A stretch of 64,000 nt of DNA from Amycolatopsis sp. NBRC 101858 (GCF_030269325.1 NZ_BSTD01000001.1:2062681-2126680), one strand, 5' to 3'. Shown: positions 34,093-42,791, counted from the stretch's first letter. The notes: generated by a model from the letters alone, not told the origin. Numbers and translations are program-made.

Positions 34093-34689
34093 GTGCGCTG
34101 GCGGCGGTGCGGCGAGGACGCCGCCCTGCTCGACTGCGACTCGCTCGAGCAGATGCGGGCGGCCCACGCGACCGTGTCCGCCGCCCGCCCCGAAGGCGTC
34201 GTCGACCTCGTCCCGGGCGCCCGGAGCCTGCTCGTGATCGGCGGGGTCGCGGCCGTGCGGACCCTGCTCGACGGCGCCGACCTGACGCACCCGCCCGCCG
34301 GTGAGCCACGCGAAGCCACGCTCGACGTCCGCTACGACGGCGAAGACCTCGCCCTGGTCGCCGCGGACGCCGGGGTGTCCGAGGACGCCGTCGTCTCGCT
34401 GCACACCGAAGCCGTCTACACGGTCGCGTTCACCGGGTTCGCGCCCGGGTTCGGCTACCTGACCGGACTTCCGCCGGAGTTGCGGCAGCCGCGGCTGGAG
34501 TCCCCGCGCACCCGCGTCCCGGCCGGGTCGGTGGGGCTGGCGGGCGAGTTCACCGGCGTCTACCCGCGCGAGTCGCCGGGTGGCTGGCGGCTGCTCGGCC
34601 ACACGACGGCGACGCTGTTCGACCCGCACGCCGATCCGCCCGCGCTGTTCGCGCCGGGTGACCGCGTGCGCTTCCGGCGCGTCCGGTGA
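34093..34689 (+). CDS. pxpB: 5-oxoprolinase subunit PxpB (allophanate hydrolase subunit 1 family)
   Basis: 198 residues. The signature VAFTGFAPGFGYLTGLPPEL and the conserved PRLESPRTRVPAGSVGLAGE match the KipI/PxpB family, as does GGWRLLGHTTATLFDPHADP. PxpB with PxpC and PxpA hydrolyses 5-oxoproline to glutamate. The start GTG 34093 is 4 bp after the nitrobindin stop. PxpA (LamB/YcsF) is not in this window. Confidence 0.9.
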   Translation: MRWRRCGEDAALLDCDSLEQMRAAHATVSAARPEGVVDLVPGARSLLVIGGVAAVRTLLDGADLTHPPAGEPREATLDVRYDGEDLALVAADAGVSEDAVVSLHTEAVYTVAFTGFAPGFGYLTGLPPELRQPRLESPRTRVPAGSVGLAGEFTGVYPRESPGGWRLLGHTTATLFDPHADPPALFAPGDRVRFRRVR

Positions 34690-35531
34690 GGTCCCTGGAA
34701 GTCCTCGACCCCGGGCGGTACGCGCTGGTCGAGGACCTGGGCCGGCCCGGCTACGCCCACCTCGGCGTGGCGCCTTCGGGCGCGCTGGACGTCCCGTCGC
34801 TGCGGCTCGCGAACCGCCTGGTGGGCAACCCGTCCGGGGCCGCGGGCATCGAAGCGCTCCTCGGCGGGCTCTCGGTGCGGCTCTCGGCGTCCACGACGGT
34901 GGCGGTGACCGGCCCGGCGGTCGACGTCCGGGTCGACGGCCGGTCCTTCGGCTCCCACACGCCGGTCCCGGTCCGGGCCGGCCAGACGGTGTCGGTCGGC
35001 ACGCCCGCGGCCGGCTTGCGCTGCTACCTGGCGTTTTCCGGCGGGATCGCCGTCGAACCGGTACTGGGCAGCCGCTCCCGCGACGTCCTGTCCGGCATCG
35101 GGCCCGAGCCGCTGAAGAGCGGAGACGTGCTCCCGCTCGGCGAGCCCGGGATCCCGGTGGGCGCGGACGTCATCGTGCCCGTCGCGGCACCGGGCGAGCT
35201 CGTGGTGCCGGTGACGCTCGGCCCTCGCGACGACTGGCTCGACGACCCGGCCGGCGGGCTGTCGGCGTGGTGGACGGTGACCGCCGAGTCGAACCGCGTC
35301 GGCCTGCGCCTCGACGGGACGCCGCTGCGCCGGGCCGTCGACGGCGAGCTGCCCAGCGAAGGCGTGGTCACGGGCGCGATCCAGGTGCCGCCGAGCGGGC
35401 TGCCGGTGGTGTTCCTCGCCGACCACCCGACGACCGGCGGCTACCCCGTCGCGGCCGTCGTGCGGGCGGGTGCGCTGAGCGCGCTCGCGCAGGCCCGGCC
35501 GGGCACCCGGGTGCGGTTCCGGATGTCCTGA
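34686..35531 (+). CDS. pxpC: 5-oxoprolinase subunit PxpC (biotin-dependent carboxyltransferase-like)
   Basis: 281 residues. VLDPGRYALVEDLGRPGYAH is the family N-terminus, followed by LGVAPSGALDVPSLRLANRL and GIAVEPVLGSRSRDVLSGIG, and PPSGLPVVFLADHPTTGGYP near the end. It overlaps pxpB by 4 bp (GTGA), so the subunits are made together. Function by analogy with E. coli YbgK. Confidence 0.92.
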   Translation: MRSLEVLDPGRYALVEDLGRPGYAHLGVAPSGALDVPSLRLANRLVGNPSGAAGIEALLGGLSVRLSASTTVAVTGPAVDVRVDGRSFGSHTPVPVRAGQTVSVGTPAAGLRCYLAFSGGIAVEPVLGSRSRDVLSGIGPEPLKSGDVLPLGEPGIPVGADVIVPVAAPGELVVPVTLGPRDDWLDDPAGGLSAWWTVTAESNRVGLRLDGTPLRRAVDGELPSEGVVTGAIQVPPSGLPVVFLADHPTTGGYPVAAVVRAGALSALAQARPGTRVRFRMS

Positions 35532-35629
35532 AAGTCCTGTACCGCCACGCGAGTGAGACCCAGGTCACGCCGTGCACCCGTCCGCGTGAGGCCTGGAACC
35601 ATGTCGCGCCGTCGCCCGTCCTCATAGGC

Positions 35630-36055
35630 GTGGAGAAGGTGACGATCAGCGGTGGCACGGGTTTCCTCGACGTGAACACGCGGGCGCGGGCGGAGCTGCC
35701 CCAGTCATTGCGGATCGCGCTGGCCACCGGCCAGCTGCGCCGCCCGCTCGCCACCACGCTCGGCCCGGTCCTCGACCTGCTCGTCGACGGCGACTACCGC
35801 GTGAGCGGCCCGGAACGGCTGCCCGAAGACCAGCTGCTCACCCCCACCGACGTCTGGCCGCCGTCCGACGAAGCCCGCGTCGGCTACTACCGGACCGCCA
35901 TCCGCAGCGGCCACCGCCCGGTCGCGGTCCTGCTGGCCGACGGCGACCGCGAGCTGATCATCGACGGCCACCACAAGATCGCCGCCTACCGCGCCGAAGA
36001 GGTCGCCCCGGCCGTCGTCCGGATCAGCCTGGGTCAGGCGTACTCGGCCTCGTAA
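35630..36055 (+). CDS. ParB-like N-terminal domain protein
   Basis: About 141 residues. The C-terminal half (AVLLADGDRELIIDGHHKIA, AYRAEEVAPAVVRISLG) contains a DGHHKIAAYR motif close to that of ParB/Srx-like domains, which bind and hydrolyse CTP or act as nucleases. The N-terminal half is beta-rich (SGGTGFLDVNTRARAELPQS). No DNA-binding HTH is seen, so it is not a chromosome-segregation ParB. The start GTG 35630 is preferred; GTG 35639 is possible. It overlaps the convergent aminotransferase by 22 bp. Confidence 0.6.
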   Translation: MEKVTISGGTGFLDVNTRARAELPQSLRIALATGQLRRPLATTLGPVLDLLVDGDYRVSGPERLPEDQLLTPTDVWPPSDEARVGYYRTAIRSGHRPVAVLLADGDRELIIDGHHKIAAYRAEEVAPAVVRISLGQAYSAS

Positions 36056-36882
36056 GCCGCCACGAGCTCGGCGTAGACCGCGGAGGAGTCGGGCAGCCGC
36101 TCGCCGTCCAGCGTGTGCACCCGGGTCAGCTTGCGCACGCTCGAAGCCATGAAGACGCCGTCGCCCTCGACGAGGTCGCGGACGGCCAGCGGCTCGACCT
36201 TGACCACCCAGCCCGCCTTCTCCGCGCCGCGGAACAGCGCGGCCTGCGTCGTGCCCGGCAGGATGCCGATGCTCGACGGCGGTGTGTAGAGCGTCCGGCC
36301 CTTCGCCAGCACCACGGTCGACGTCGGCCCCTCGAGCACCGAACCGTCGGCGGCGGTGAAAATCACATCTTCGGCACCGCGGCGGCCGGCTTCGCGCACC
36401 GCGGCCATGTTCATCGCGTACGACAACGGCTTCGCGCCGAGCAGCAGCCAGGGCGCGCGCTCGGCGAGGTCCGGCGGGAAACCGCGGTCGAGGGTGACCA
36501 CGGCGACGCCCTCGGCGCGGGCCCGCAGGACCGACGGCGAGACCTCGGCACCGAGCGCGAAGCCGGTCGGCACGGCGCCGGGGTCGCCGTCGGAACCCCT
36601 GGTGTACACCAGTTTCAGCACCATTTCGGAGCTGTCCGACCACCTTTCGAGCACCAGCGAAACGACGCGCTCCCACGCGCCGAGGTCGGGCTCGGGGAGG
36701 TCCAGCATCGCCGCCGAACGGGCCAGCCGCTCGAGGTGCGGACGCAGTTCGCGGGGCCGGCCGTCGACGACCAGGATCGTCTCGAACACGCCGTCGCCGC
36801 GCAGCAGACCGAGGTCGTCGACCTTGATCTGGGCGGTGTCGGGGTCGGCCGGGGTTCCGTCCAGGAAGACGAGCACGCGCAT
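36034..36882 (-). CDS. Class IV aminotransferase / aminodeoxychorismate-lyase-like PLP enzyme
   Basis: 282 residues. The PLP-Lys region is seen as LLLGAKPLSYAMNMAAVREA (Lys near residue 150), with the phosphate-binding IGILPGTTQAALFRGAE and the GLLRGDGVFETILVVDGRPR family opening. Class IV enzymes include branched-chain aminotransferases and 4-amino-4-deoxychorismate lyase (pabC); size and substrate motifs point more to the lyase type. ATG 36882 is near a divergent leaderless promoter. Confidence 0.85.
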   Translation of the reverse strand: MRVLVFLDGTPADPDTAQIKVDDLGLLRGDGVFETILVVDGRPRELRPHLERLARSAAMLDLPEPDLGAWERVVSLVLERWSDSSEMVLKLVYTRGSDGDPGAVPTGFALGAEVSPSVLRARAEGVAVVTLDRGFPPDLAERAPWLLLGAKPLSYAMNMAAVREAGRRGAEDVIFTAADGSVLEGPTSTVVLAKGRTLYTPPSSIGILPGTTQAALFRGAEKAGWVVKVEPLAVRDLVEGDGVFMASSVRKLTRVHTLDGERLPDSSAVYAELVAAYEAEYA

Positions 36883-36900
36883 GCCGACACGGTACTCACC

Positions 36901-36906
36901 TAGGCT
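36901..36906 (+). promoter_or_regulatory. -10-like box TAGGCT before ygfZ
   Basis: TAGGCT at 36901-36906 is 7 nt before ATG 36914, with no Shine-Dalgarno sequence, as for a leaderless transcript. Confidence 0.45.
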
Positions 36907-36913
36907 GGGCGGT

Positions 36914-38044
36914 ATGCCGTACCGCTCGCCGCTGCTGGACGTGCCCGGATCCATTCCGCCGCCTGACGACCACCCGGAAGGCGGCGTCCCCTGGCACTGG
37001 GGCGACCCGTTCGCGGAGCAGCGCACGGCGTCGCGCGGCGTGGTCGTGATCGACCGCTCGCACCGGGAGTTCATCGCCGTCACCGGGGAAGAGCGGCTTT
37101 CGTGGCTGCACCTGGTGATCTCGCAGCACGTGACCGAGCTGGCCGAGGGCACCGGCACCGAGGCGCTGGTGCTCGACAGCCAGGGCCGCGTCGAGACGCA
37201 CATGGTCCTCGCGCACCTCGACGGCACCGTGTACCTCGACACCGACCCGGGCACGAGCGTCACCAGCGCGCTGCCCAAGGGCGGCCCCCAGACGCTGCGC
37301 GAGTACCTCGAAGCCATGAAGTTCTGGTCCAAGGTGGACATCCGCGACGCGACCGAAGAATTCGCGCTGCTCACCGTGCTCGGCCCGGACGCCGAGCGCG
37401 TGCTGAGCGCGGCCGGCGCCGAAGTCGGCCCGGAACCGTACGCGGTCGCGGCGCTGCCGGGCGGTGGCTTCGCGCGGCGGATGCCGTGGCCCGGCCGGTC
37501 GAGCGTCGACCTGGCGGTGCCGCGCGACGCGCTCCTCGACTGGTGGAAGCGGCTCACCGACGCCGGTGCCCGCGCGGCCGGCAGCTGGGTGTTCGACGCG
37601 CTGCGCGTCGAGTCGCTGCGGCCGCGGCTGGGTGTGGACACCGACGAGCGCACGATCCCGCACGAGGTGAACTGGGTCGGCTCGGCCGCGCACGTCGCGA
37701 AGGGCTGCTACCGCGGCCAGGAGACGGTGTCGAAAGTCCACAATGTGGGCCGTCCGCCGCGCAACCTGCTCCTGCTGCACCTGGACGGCTCACCGGAAAT
37801 CCGGCCGGAGCCCGGCGACCCGGTGCTGCTCGACGGCCGGACGGTCGGTCGCGTCGGCACCGTGATCCAGCACCACGAACTCGGGCCGATCGCGTTGGCG
37901 CTGGTCAAGCGGTCGACCCCGGTCGGCGCGGAGCTGCTGGCCGGCTCGGAGGACAACCTCGTCCAGGCGGCGATCGACCCCGACTCCGTCCCGTCGGAGC
38001 AGCCCGCGCCGGGCCGCGCGGCGGCGGCGCAACTTCGTGGCTGA
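36914..38044 (+). CDS. ygfZ: Folate-binding YgfZ/GcvT-like protein (Fe-S assembly/repair)
   Basis: 376 residues. It has the GcvT-like folate-binding fold: VVVIDRSHREFIAVTGEERL at the N-terminus and the family signature KGCYRGQETVSKVHNVGRPP, with the reactive Cys in KGCYxGQE. YgfZ proteins help maintain Fe-S enzymes. The start ATG 36914 follows a -10-like box. The stop is inside the promoter region of rsiG. Confidence 0.92.
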   Translation: MPYRSPLLDVPGSIPPPDDHPEGGVPWHWGDPFAEQRTASRGVVVIDRSHREFIAVTGEERLSWLHLVISQHVTELAEGTGTEALVLDSQGRVETHMVLAHLDGTVYLDTDPGTSVTSALPKGGPQTLREYLEAMKFWSKVDIRDATEEFALLTVLGPDAERVLSAAGAEVGPEPYAVAALPGGGFARRMPWPGRSSVDLAVPRDALLDWWKRLTDAGARAAGSWVFDALRVESLRPRLGVDTDERTIPHEVNWVGSAAHVAKGCYRGQETVSKVHNVGRPPRNLLLLHLDGSPEIRPEPGDPVLLDGRTVGRVGTVIQHHELGPIALALVKRSTPVGAELLAGSEDNLVQAAIDPDSVPSEQPAPGRAAAAQLRG

Positions 38045-38082
38045 ACAAAAGCCCCTGACAGCGAGATCACGCTCAACCGGGA

Positions 38083-38088
38083 TAAACT
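38083..38088 (+). promoter_or_regulatory. -10 box TAAACT before a leaderless rsiG start
   Basis: TAAACT at 38083-38088 is 5 nt before GTG 38094. The box follows the ygfZ stop, so rsiG can be transcribed independently. Confidence 0.45.
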
Positions 38089-38093
38089 GCGCT

Positions 38094-38657
38094 GTGATCG
38101 AAGTGCGGCCCGGCGGCAGGCGGCGAATCGACCGCGTGCTCGGCCCGGGGTACCTCAGCGGCCTGGGTGAACTGCCGCTGAAGGTGCTGCGCGAGCGGCG
38201 CGACGAAGCCGCGCAGGAAGAGACGGACCTGTCCTACCTGCGCCGTCTCCTGCACGCCCGGATCGACATCGTGCGCGCGGAGCAGGCGCGGCGCAGCTCC
38301 GGCGGCGAGTCGAGCATCGTCGACCAGCTGGCCACGATCCTCGCGGACAACGCGCTCGGCCCGGCCGCGGGTTCCGGGCGCCACCAGCAGCTGGAGCCGT
38401 CGCGGGCCGGCGAGCACCGCCGGCACGCCGAGGCCCTGATCGGCGACACCGATCTCACCGACGTCGAAACCCTGACGGACGAGAAGCTCGCCTCCGCTTT
38501 GGACACCTACGCCAGCGAAGAGCTGTCGGTGTCGTCCTTCCGGCGCGAGGTCCAGGGCGTGATGGACACGTTCAACGCGGAGATCGCGAAGCGCTACCAG
38601 CAGGGTTCGGCCACTGTGGACGAGCTGCTGGAGAGCGAAGGCGGGCACGGCGAGTGA
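38094..38657 (+). CDS. rsiG: RsiG-type c-di-GMP-binding anti-sigma factor (AmfC-like, aerial mycelium formation)
   Basis: 187 residues. Two copies of the c-di-GMP-binding motif E-x3-S-x2-R-x3-Q-x3-D are readable: E43, S47, R50, H54, D58 (His replaces Gln), and E143, S147, R150, Q154, D158 (exact). In Streptomyces RsiG uses such coiled-coil helices to bind c-di-GMP and then holds the flagellar-type sigma WhiG. The first motif variant is noteworthy. GTG 38094 is preferred over an upstream in-frame start because a leaderless -10 box precedes it. It overlaps the asparaginase gene by 4 bp. Confidence 0.88.
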   Translation: MIEVRPGGRRRIDRVLGPGYLSGLGELPLKVLRERRDEAAQEETDLSYLRRLLHARIDIVRAEQARRSSGGESSIVDQLATILADNALGPAAGSGRHQQLEPSRAGEHRRHAEALIGDTDLTDVETLTDEKLASALDTYASEELSVSSFRREVQGVMDTFNAEIAKRYQQGSATVDELLESEGGHGE

Positions 38658-39589
38658 CGAACCCCGTCCTCGCCGAAGTAGTCCGTTCCGGGTTCGTCGA
38701 AAGCGTCCACCGCGGCGCGCTGGTGATCACCGGCCCCGAAGGCGACGCGCGCCTGGCCCTCGGCGACGTGGTGTCACCGGTCTTCCCGCGCTCGTCGAAC
38801 AAGCCGCTGCAGGCCGTCGGGATGCTCCGGTCCGGCCTGGACTTCACGGGCGAAGACCTCGCGCTGGCGTGCGCGTCGCACTCCGGCGAGCCGGGGCACG
38901 TGAAGCGGGTCCTCGAGCTGCTCGACGCGGCCGGCCTGCGCGAAGACGACCTCGCGTGCCCACCGGACTTCCCGCTGCACGTGCCGAGCATGCGCGACGC
39001 CGCCGAGCCGCGGCGCGTGATGATGAACTGTTCGGGCAAGCACACGGCGATGCTGACGACCTGCGTCCGCGCCGGCTGGCCGACCGCCGGTTACGAGGCC
39101 CCGGACCACCCGCTGCAGCAGGCGATCGCCTCTTCCGTCGAGGAACTGACGGGCGAACCGATCGCCCACACGGGAGTCGACGGCTGCGGCGCGCCCCTGT
39201 TCGCGTTTTCGCTGACCGGCCTGGCCCGCGCGTTCGGCCGGGTGGCGCTGGCTTCCTCCGGCCCGTCGCAGGCGGTCAGCTCGGCCATGCGCGCGCACCC
39301 GTGGCTGGTGGCGGGAACGGGCCGCGAGGACACGGAGCTGATGTCCGCCGTGGACGGTCTGCTGTCGAAGGGCGGCGCGGAGGGCGTCCAGGCGTTCGCC
39401 CTCCCGGACGGGTTCGCGGTGGCCATGAAGATCGACGACGGCAACAAGCGCGCGTGCGCCCCGCTGGCGGTCGAGGCGTTGCGGTACCTGGGCGCGGACG
39501 TGTCGGAGCTGGCCGGTCTGGCCCACGGCTCGGTCCTGGGCGGCGGACGCCCGGTCGGCGAGGTCCGGGTCCCCGAACTCCGCGGCTGA
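38654..39589 (+). CDS. Asparaginase (bacterial L-asparaginase II, AnsA-like)
   Basis: 311 residues. It belongs to the Rhizobium etli asparaginase II family, with the N-terminal VRSGFVESVHRGALVITGPE, the CASHSGEPGHVKRVLELLDA segment, the MMNCSGKHTAML motif holding Ser-Lys and Cys residues of the active site, and GVDGCGAPLFAFSLTGLARA. It hydrolyses asparagine to aspartate and ammonia. GTG 38654 overlaps rsiG, so production is coupled to the anti-sigma factor, an unusual partner. Confidence 0.9.
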   Translation: MTNPVLAEVVRSGFVESVHRGALVITGPEGDARLALGDVVSPVFPRSSNKPLQAVGMLRSGLDFTGEDLALACASHSGEPGHVKRVLELLDAAGLREDDLACPPDFPLHVPSMRDAAEPRRVMMNCSGKHTAMLTTCVRAGWPTAGYEAPDHPLQQAIASSVEELTGEPIAHTGVDGCGAPLFAFSLTGLARAFGRVALASSGPSQAVSSAMRAHPWLVAGTGREDTELMSAVDGLLSKGGAEGVQAFALPDGFAVAMKIDDGNKRACAPLAVEALRYLGADVSELAGLAHGSVLGGGRPVGEVRVPELRG

Positions 39590-39617
39590 GCAACGACGCG
39601 CGCGCCGGTCGGCGGCG

Positions 39618-40514
39618 TCAGTTCGAGCGTTCGCGGGACGCCAGGTCGCCCCAGAACTCACGCAGGTCCGAGAACAGCTCCGCCAGCTCCTCGACGTTGC
39701 CCGAGCGCAGCGCGTCCAGGATGTCGTGCACCTCGTCGGCCGTGTTGTCGGCCTCGAGGATCGGGTCCGCGAACAGCTGCACCAGCCCGCCGTAGTCGAG
39801 CTCGACCACCGAGTCCGCGTGGAAGTTGTCCAGCCACCGCCGCGTCTCGTACAGCACGCGCCCCGGCCCGGAGTCGCCGAACGTCTGCTCCAGCAGCTCG
39901 CCCGCCTCGCGCGCCCGGTGCTGCGCGTCGGCGAGGGTGGTGCGCCAGGACACCTCGCGCTTCGGGTCGTCGCGGCCGCTGCCGAGCACCAGCCGCCGCT
40001 CGTCCGGCTCGATCAGCACGAACCACGGCAGCGGGACGGTCCAGGTCGTCGACAGCGTGTGCGCCGCCGACGTGCTCAGGTCCGCCATCGCCGACTTCGT
40101 CCGCGCGCGGATCGTCTCCTGGGTGAAGCCGCCCTCGTCGAGGACGACGTTCTTCAGCGACGGGTGCGCGTCGCCCAGGAAGGTGACCAGCGCGGCGGCC
40201 GAGCGAGCCCGCAGCTCCAGCGGGCTCACGAACGGCCCCTGCCCGGCCTTGCCCTCCGGCACGTCCTCGGCCGCGAGCACCAGGACGTCGGTCAGCAGGC
40301 TCGGCGCGGGACGCCCGTCGGCGAGTTCGGCGGGCAGCAGCCGCCTCGGCGCGGCGACCTGTGACTTGAGCCACATGGCCTGCTCGCGCGCCCCCGCGTC
40401 GGTGCGCTGCAGCTTGGCCGCCGCGACGGCCGCACGCAGCCGTTCGTCCGGTGGGTCGCCCAGGGCGAGCAGGGGTTCGTACACCCGCAAGTAGGCCACG
40501 AAGGGACGGAGCAC
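39618..40514 (-). CDS. Conserved actinobacterial protein, unknown function
   Basis: 298 residues, soluble. It begins RPFVAYLRVYEPLLALGDPP, then PRRLLPAELADGRPAPSLLT, a central TTWTVPLPWFVLIEPDERRL, and C-terminal acidic DEVHDILDALRSGNVEELAE. No catalytic motif was recognised. The N-terminal segment resembles one I have seen annotated as hypothetical in many actinomycetes. It is convergent with the asparaginase gene and divergent from the DUF3073 gene. Confidence 0.7.
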   Translation of the reverse strand: MLRPFVAYLRVYEPLLALGDPPDERLRAAVAAAKLQRTDAGAREQAMWLKSQVAAPRRLLPAELADGRPAPSLLTDVLVLAAEDVPEGKAGQGPFVSPLELRARSAAALVTFLGDAHPSLKNVVLDEGGFTQETIRARTKSAMADLSTSAAHTLSTTWTVPLPWFVLIEPDERRLVLGSGRDDPKREVSWRTTLADAQHRAREAGELLEQTFGDSGPGRVLYETRRWLDNFHADSVVELDYGGLVQLFADPILEADNTADEVHDILDALRSGNVEELAELFSDLREFWGDLASRERSN

Positions 40515-40721
40515 GAGTAGATCGTGGCACGCCTACCTGCGTCGATCGTCACCGACCGGCCGGTAACCGGCGTCCGGCGGACACTGTCACCACCGGCACA
40601 CCGTGCCACGTCGCATCGAACCCCCCGGACACGGTACGGTGTGAGCAGGAAAGAATTGTCGAGACGATGCGGGGCCGCCGATTCCCCCGGCCGCCCCGCC
40701 CCTGTGCGAGGGGGTCGAGCC

Positions 40722-40916
40722 ATGGGGCGCGGCCGGGCTAAGGCCAAGCAGACGAAGGTGGCGCGCGAGCTCAAGTACAGCTCGCACGAGACCGACTTCG
40801 ATGCTTTGCAGCGCGAGCTGTCGAGTGGTTCCTCTAGTGGTCACTACGAGGAGACCGATTCCGATAGCGATGATCAAGACCCGTACGACGACGGGTACGA
40901 CGAGTACCGTCGTTGA
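40722..40916 (+). CDS. DUF3073 small acidic-tailed protein
   Basis: 64 residues. The basic N-terminus MGRGRAKAKQTKVARELKYS is the family hallmark, followed by a Ser/Asp/Tyr-rich acidic tail (DSDSDDQDPYDDGYDEY). Basic-head, acidic-tail proteins of this family are widespread in actinobacteria and may bind nucleic acid; function is unproven. ATG 40722 gives the full head. Confidence 0.88.
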   Translation: MGRGRAKAKQTKVARELKYSSHETDFDALQRELSSGSSSGHYEETDSDSDDQDPYDDGYDEYRR

Positions 40917-41042
40917 GCACGCGTAACCGCGCGAGGGCATAGCTGGACACAATCCAGCGACCGCCCTCGCGCGCTGTGTGCTGCCCACGGTGTTGTCGAC
41001 AAGGGCACGCGGGGCTGCGAAGCCGATGAACGGAGTGAGCCG

Positions 41043-41897
41043 GTGGTAAGTCGGGTTGGAGTCGTCGGGGCGGGCCTCATGGGGTCCGGCATCGCCGAGG
41101 TGCACGCGCGGTCCGGAGTGGACGTCGTGGTCACCGAGGTGAACCAGCCGGCGCTCGACGCCGGCCGGGCCCGGATCGAGAAGTCGCTGCAACGCGGCGT
41201 CAAGAACGGCAAGCTCTCTCCCGAAGACGCCGAGGCGGCGCTGAGCCGGCTCCGCTTCACGACGGACATCGCCGAGTTCGCCGACCGCGAACTGGTCATC
41301 GAGGCGATCCTCGAGCAGGAGCAGGCGAAGGTCGACGTCTTCCGCCAGCTCGACAAGATCGTCGAGGCGGAGGACGCGCTGTTCGCGTCCAACACGTCGT
41401 CGATCCCGATCATGAAGCTGGGCATGGCGACGAGCCGGCCGCAGCAGGTGGTCGGCATCCACTTCTTCAACCCGGTGCCGGTGCTGCCGCTGGTCGAGCT
41501 GGTGCCCTCGCTGCTCACCAGCGAGGAGACCGCCCGCCGCGCGGAGGACCACGCGACGACGGCGCTGGGCAAGACCGTCATCCGGTCGCAGGACCGCGCC
41601 GGGTTCATCGTGAACTCGCTGCTGGTGCCGTACCTGCTCTCGGCCATCCGCATGATCGAGTCGGGCTTCGCGTCGGCGGAGGACATCGACCGCGGCATGG
41701 AGCTGGGCACCGCCCACCCGATGGGCCCGCTGCGCCTGTCCGACCTGATCGGGCTGGACACGATCAAGGCCATCGCGGACTCGATGTACGCGGAGTTCAA
41801 GGAGCCGCTGTACTCGTCGCCGCCGCTGCTGCTGCGCATGGTGGACGCGGGCCTGCTGGGCAAGAAGACCGGCCGGGGCTTCTACTCCTACGGCTGA
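41043..41897 (+). CDS. 3-hydroxybutyryl-CoA dehydrogenase
   Basis: 284 residues, the length of short FadB2/Hbd proteins. An N-terminal Rossmann fold (VGVVGAGLMGSGIAEVHARS) and the HxF active-site segment VVGIHFFNPVPVLPLVELVP with catalytic His, plus GKTVIRSQDRAGFIVNSLLV, define it. It oxidises 3-hydroxyacyl-CoA with NAD for fatty-acid or butyrate metabolism. Followed by a strong terminator. Confidence 0.95.
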   Translation: MVSRVGVVGAGLMGSGIAEVHARSGVDVVVTEVNQPALDAGRARIEKSLQRGVKNGKLSPEDAEAALSRLRFTTDIAEFADRELVIEAILEQEQAKVDVFRQLDKIVEAEDALFASNTSSIPIMKLGMATSRPQQVVGIHFFNPVPVLPLVELVPSLLTSEETARRAEDHATTALGKTVIRSQDRAGFIVNSLLVPYLLSAIRMIESGFASAEDIDRGMELGTAHPMGPLRLSDLIGLDTIKAIADSMYAEFKEPLYSSPPLLLRMVDAGLLGKKTGRGFYSYG

Positions 41898-41910
41898 TCG
41901 ATCTTCGTCA

Positions 41911-41944
41911 CGCCCGGCCGGCACCTTCGCCGGCCGGGCGTTTT
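41911..41944 (+). terminator. Rho-independent terminator after the dehydrogenase
   Basis: A 12-bp stem CGCCCGGCCGGC with its complement, a 6-nt loop and a short TTTT. It also contains the start region of the next gene's -10 box (TAGTGT). Confidence 0.85.
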
Positions 41945-41954
41945 AGTGTGCGGA

Positions 41955-42791
41955 ATGCCTTCCTCTCATCGCGTGGCCACGTTCGTCTTCGCCGCCGGCG
42001 CCAACGGCGTCTCGGCCGCGCCGAACGAGCTGGTCCTGCGCGGGCACCGCGGTGTCGGCGTCGACCAGCCCGGCCAGCAGTACCGGCACTCCTACCAGGC
42101 CCCCCAGGACCTCGCGGCGTTCGCGACGGAACCGTCGGCACTGGCGGGCGTCACGGTCGCCGACCAGGTGGCGGCGACGGTCGAGGTGGTCCGCCGCGCG
42201 GCGGCGCACGGCCCGGTGGTGCTGGTCGGCGCCAGCATCGGCGGCGCGATGGTCAGCCTGGTCGCGGACGCGGTACCGGACCTGATCGACCTCCTCGTCT
42301 ACGACACGGCGTTCTGCTGCGTCGACCTGGCCACCCCGGACGAGTACATGGCCACCCCGGAGGCGGCGGCGTCCCGGGTCGGCGACCTGCTGGGCTTCGT
42401 CGCCGCGGACCCGTCGGTGATCGGCGCGGTCCGGTTCAACTGGCGCACGGCCGACCCGAACCTGCTCAAGGCGGCGAAGGAGGCCTTCTTGGCGGAAGGC
42501 ACGGACGCCGAGTTCTACTCGTTCCTCAACTCGATGGCCCCGGACGACCTCCTCGGCAAGGGCGCGACCCCCGCCCGCGGCGACCACGCCCGGTGGGGTC
42601 GGGTGCCGCGGGTGTACGTCCGGCACCTGCGTGACCGGATCGTCCCGCTGGAGCTGCAGGACCGCATGATCCGCGAGGCCGACGCGGCCACGCCTGGCAA
42701 CCGGTTCCGCGTGTTCGACCTCGACACGAGCCACGTCCCGGACGCCGCCCGCTTCTCCGAGCTGGTGGACATCTACGACACGCTGGTCTGA
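41955..42791 (+). CDS. Alpha/beta hydrolase superfamily protein
   Basis: 278 residues. A short hydrophobic strand (VATFVFAAGANGVSAAPNEL), then the nucleophile elbow GPVVLVGASIGGAMVSLVAD with Ser, and the C-terminal His in LDTSHVPDAARFSELVDIYD. The elbow has GASIGG rather than GxSxG with a large side chain, suggesting an esterase or lipase-like role. ATG 41955 follows a TAGTGT -10 box after 5 nt. The gene ends inside the convergent ECF S-component gene. Confidence 0.8.
   Translation: MPSSHRVATFVFAAGANGVSAAPNELVLRGHRGVGVDQPGQQYRHSYQAPQDLAAFATEPSALAGVTVADQVAATVEVVRRAAAHGPVVLVGASIGGAMVSLVADAVPDLIDLLVYDTAFCCVDLATPDEYMATPEAAASRVGDLLGFVAADPSVIGAVRFNWRTADPNLLKAAKEAFLAEGTDAEFYSFLNSMAPDDLLGKGATPARGDHARWGRVPRVYVRHLRDRIVPLELQDRMIREADAATPGNRFRVFDLDTSHVPDAARFSELVDIYDTLV

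Noticed and set aside
35630..36055. Chromosome-partitioning ParB
   Set aside because: Only a DGHHKIAAYR-like motif is present; no HTH, no parA neighbour and the protein is too short.
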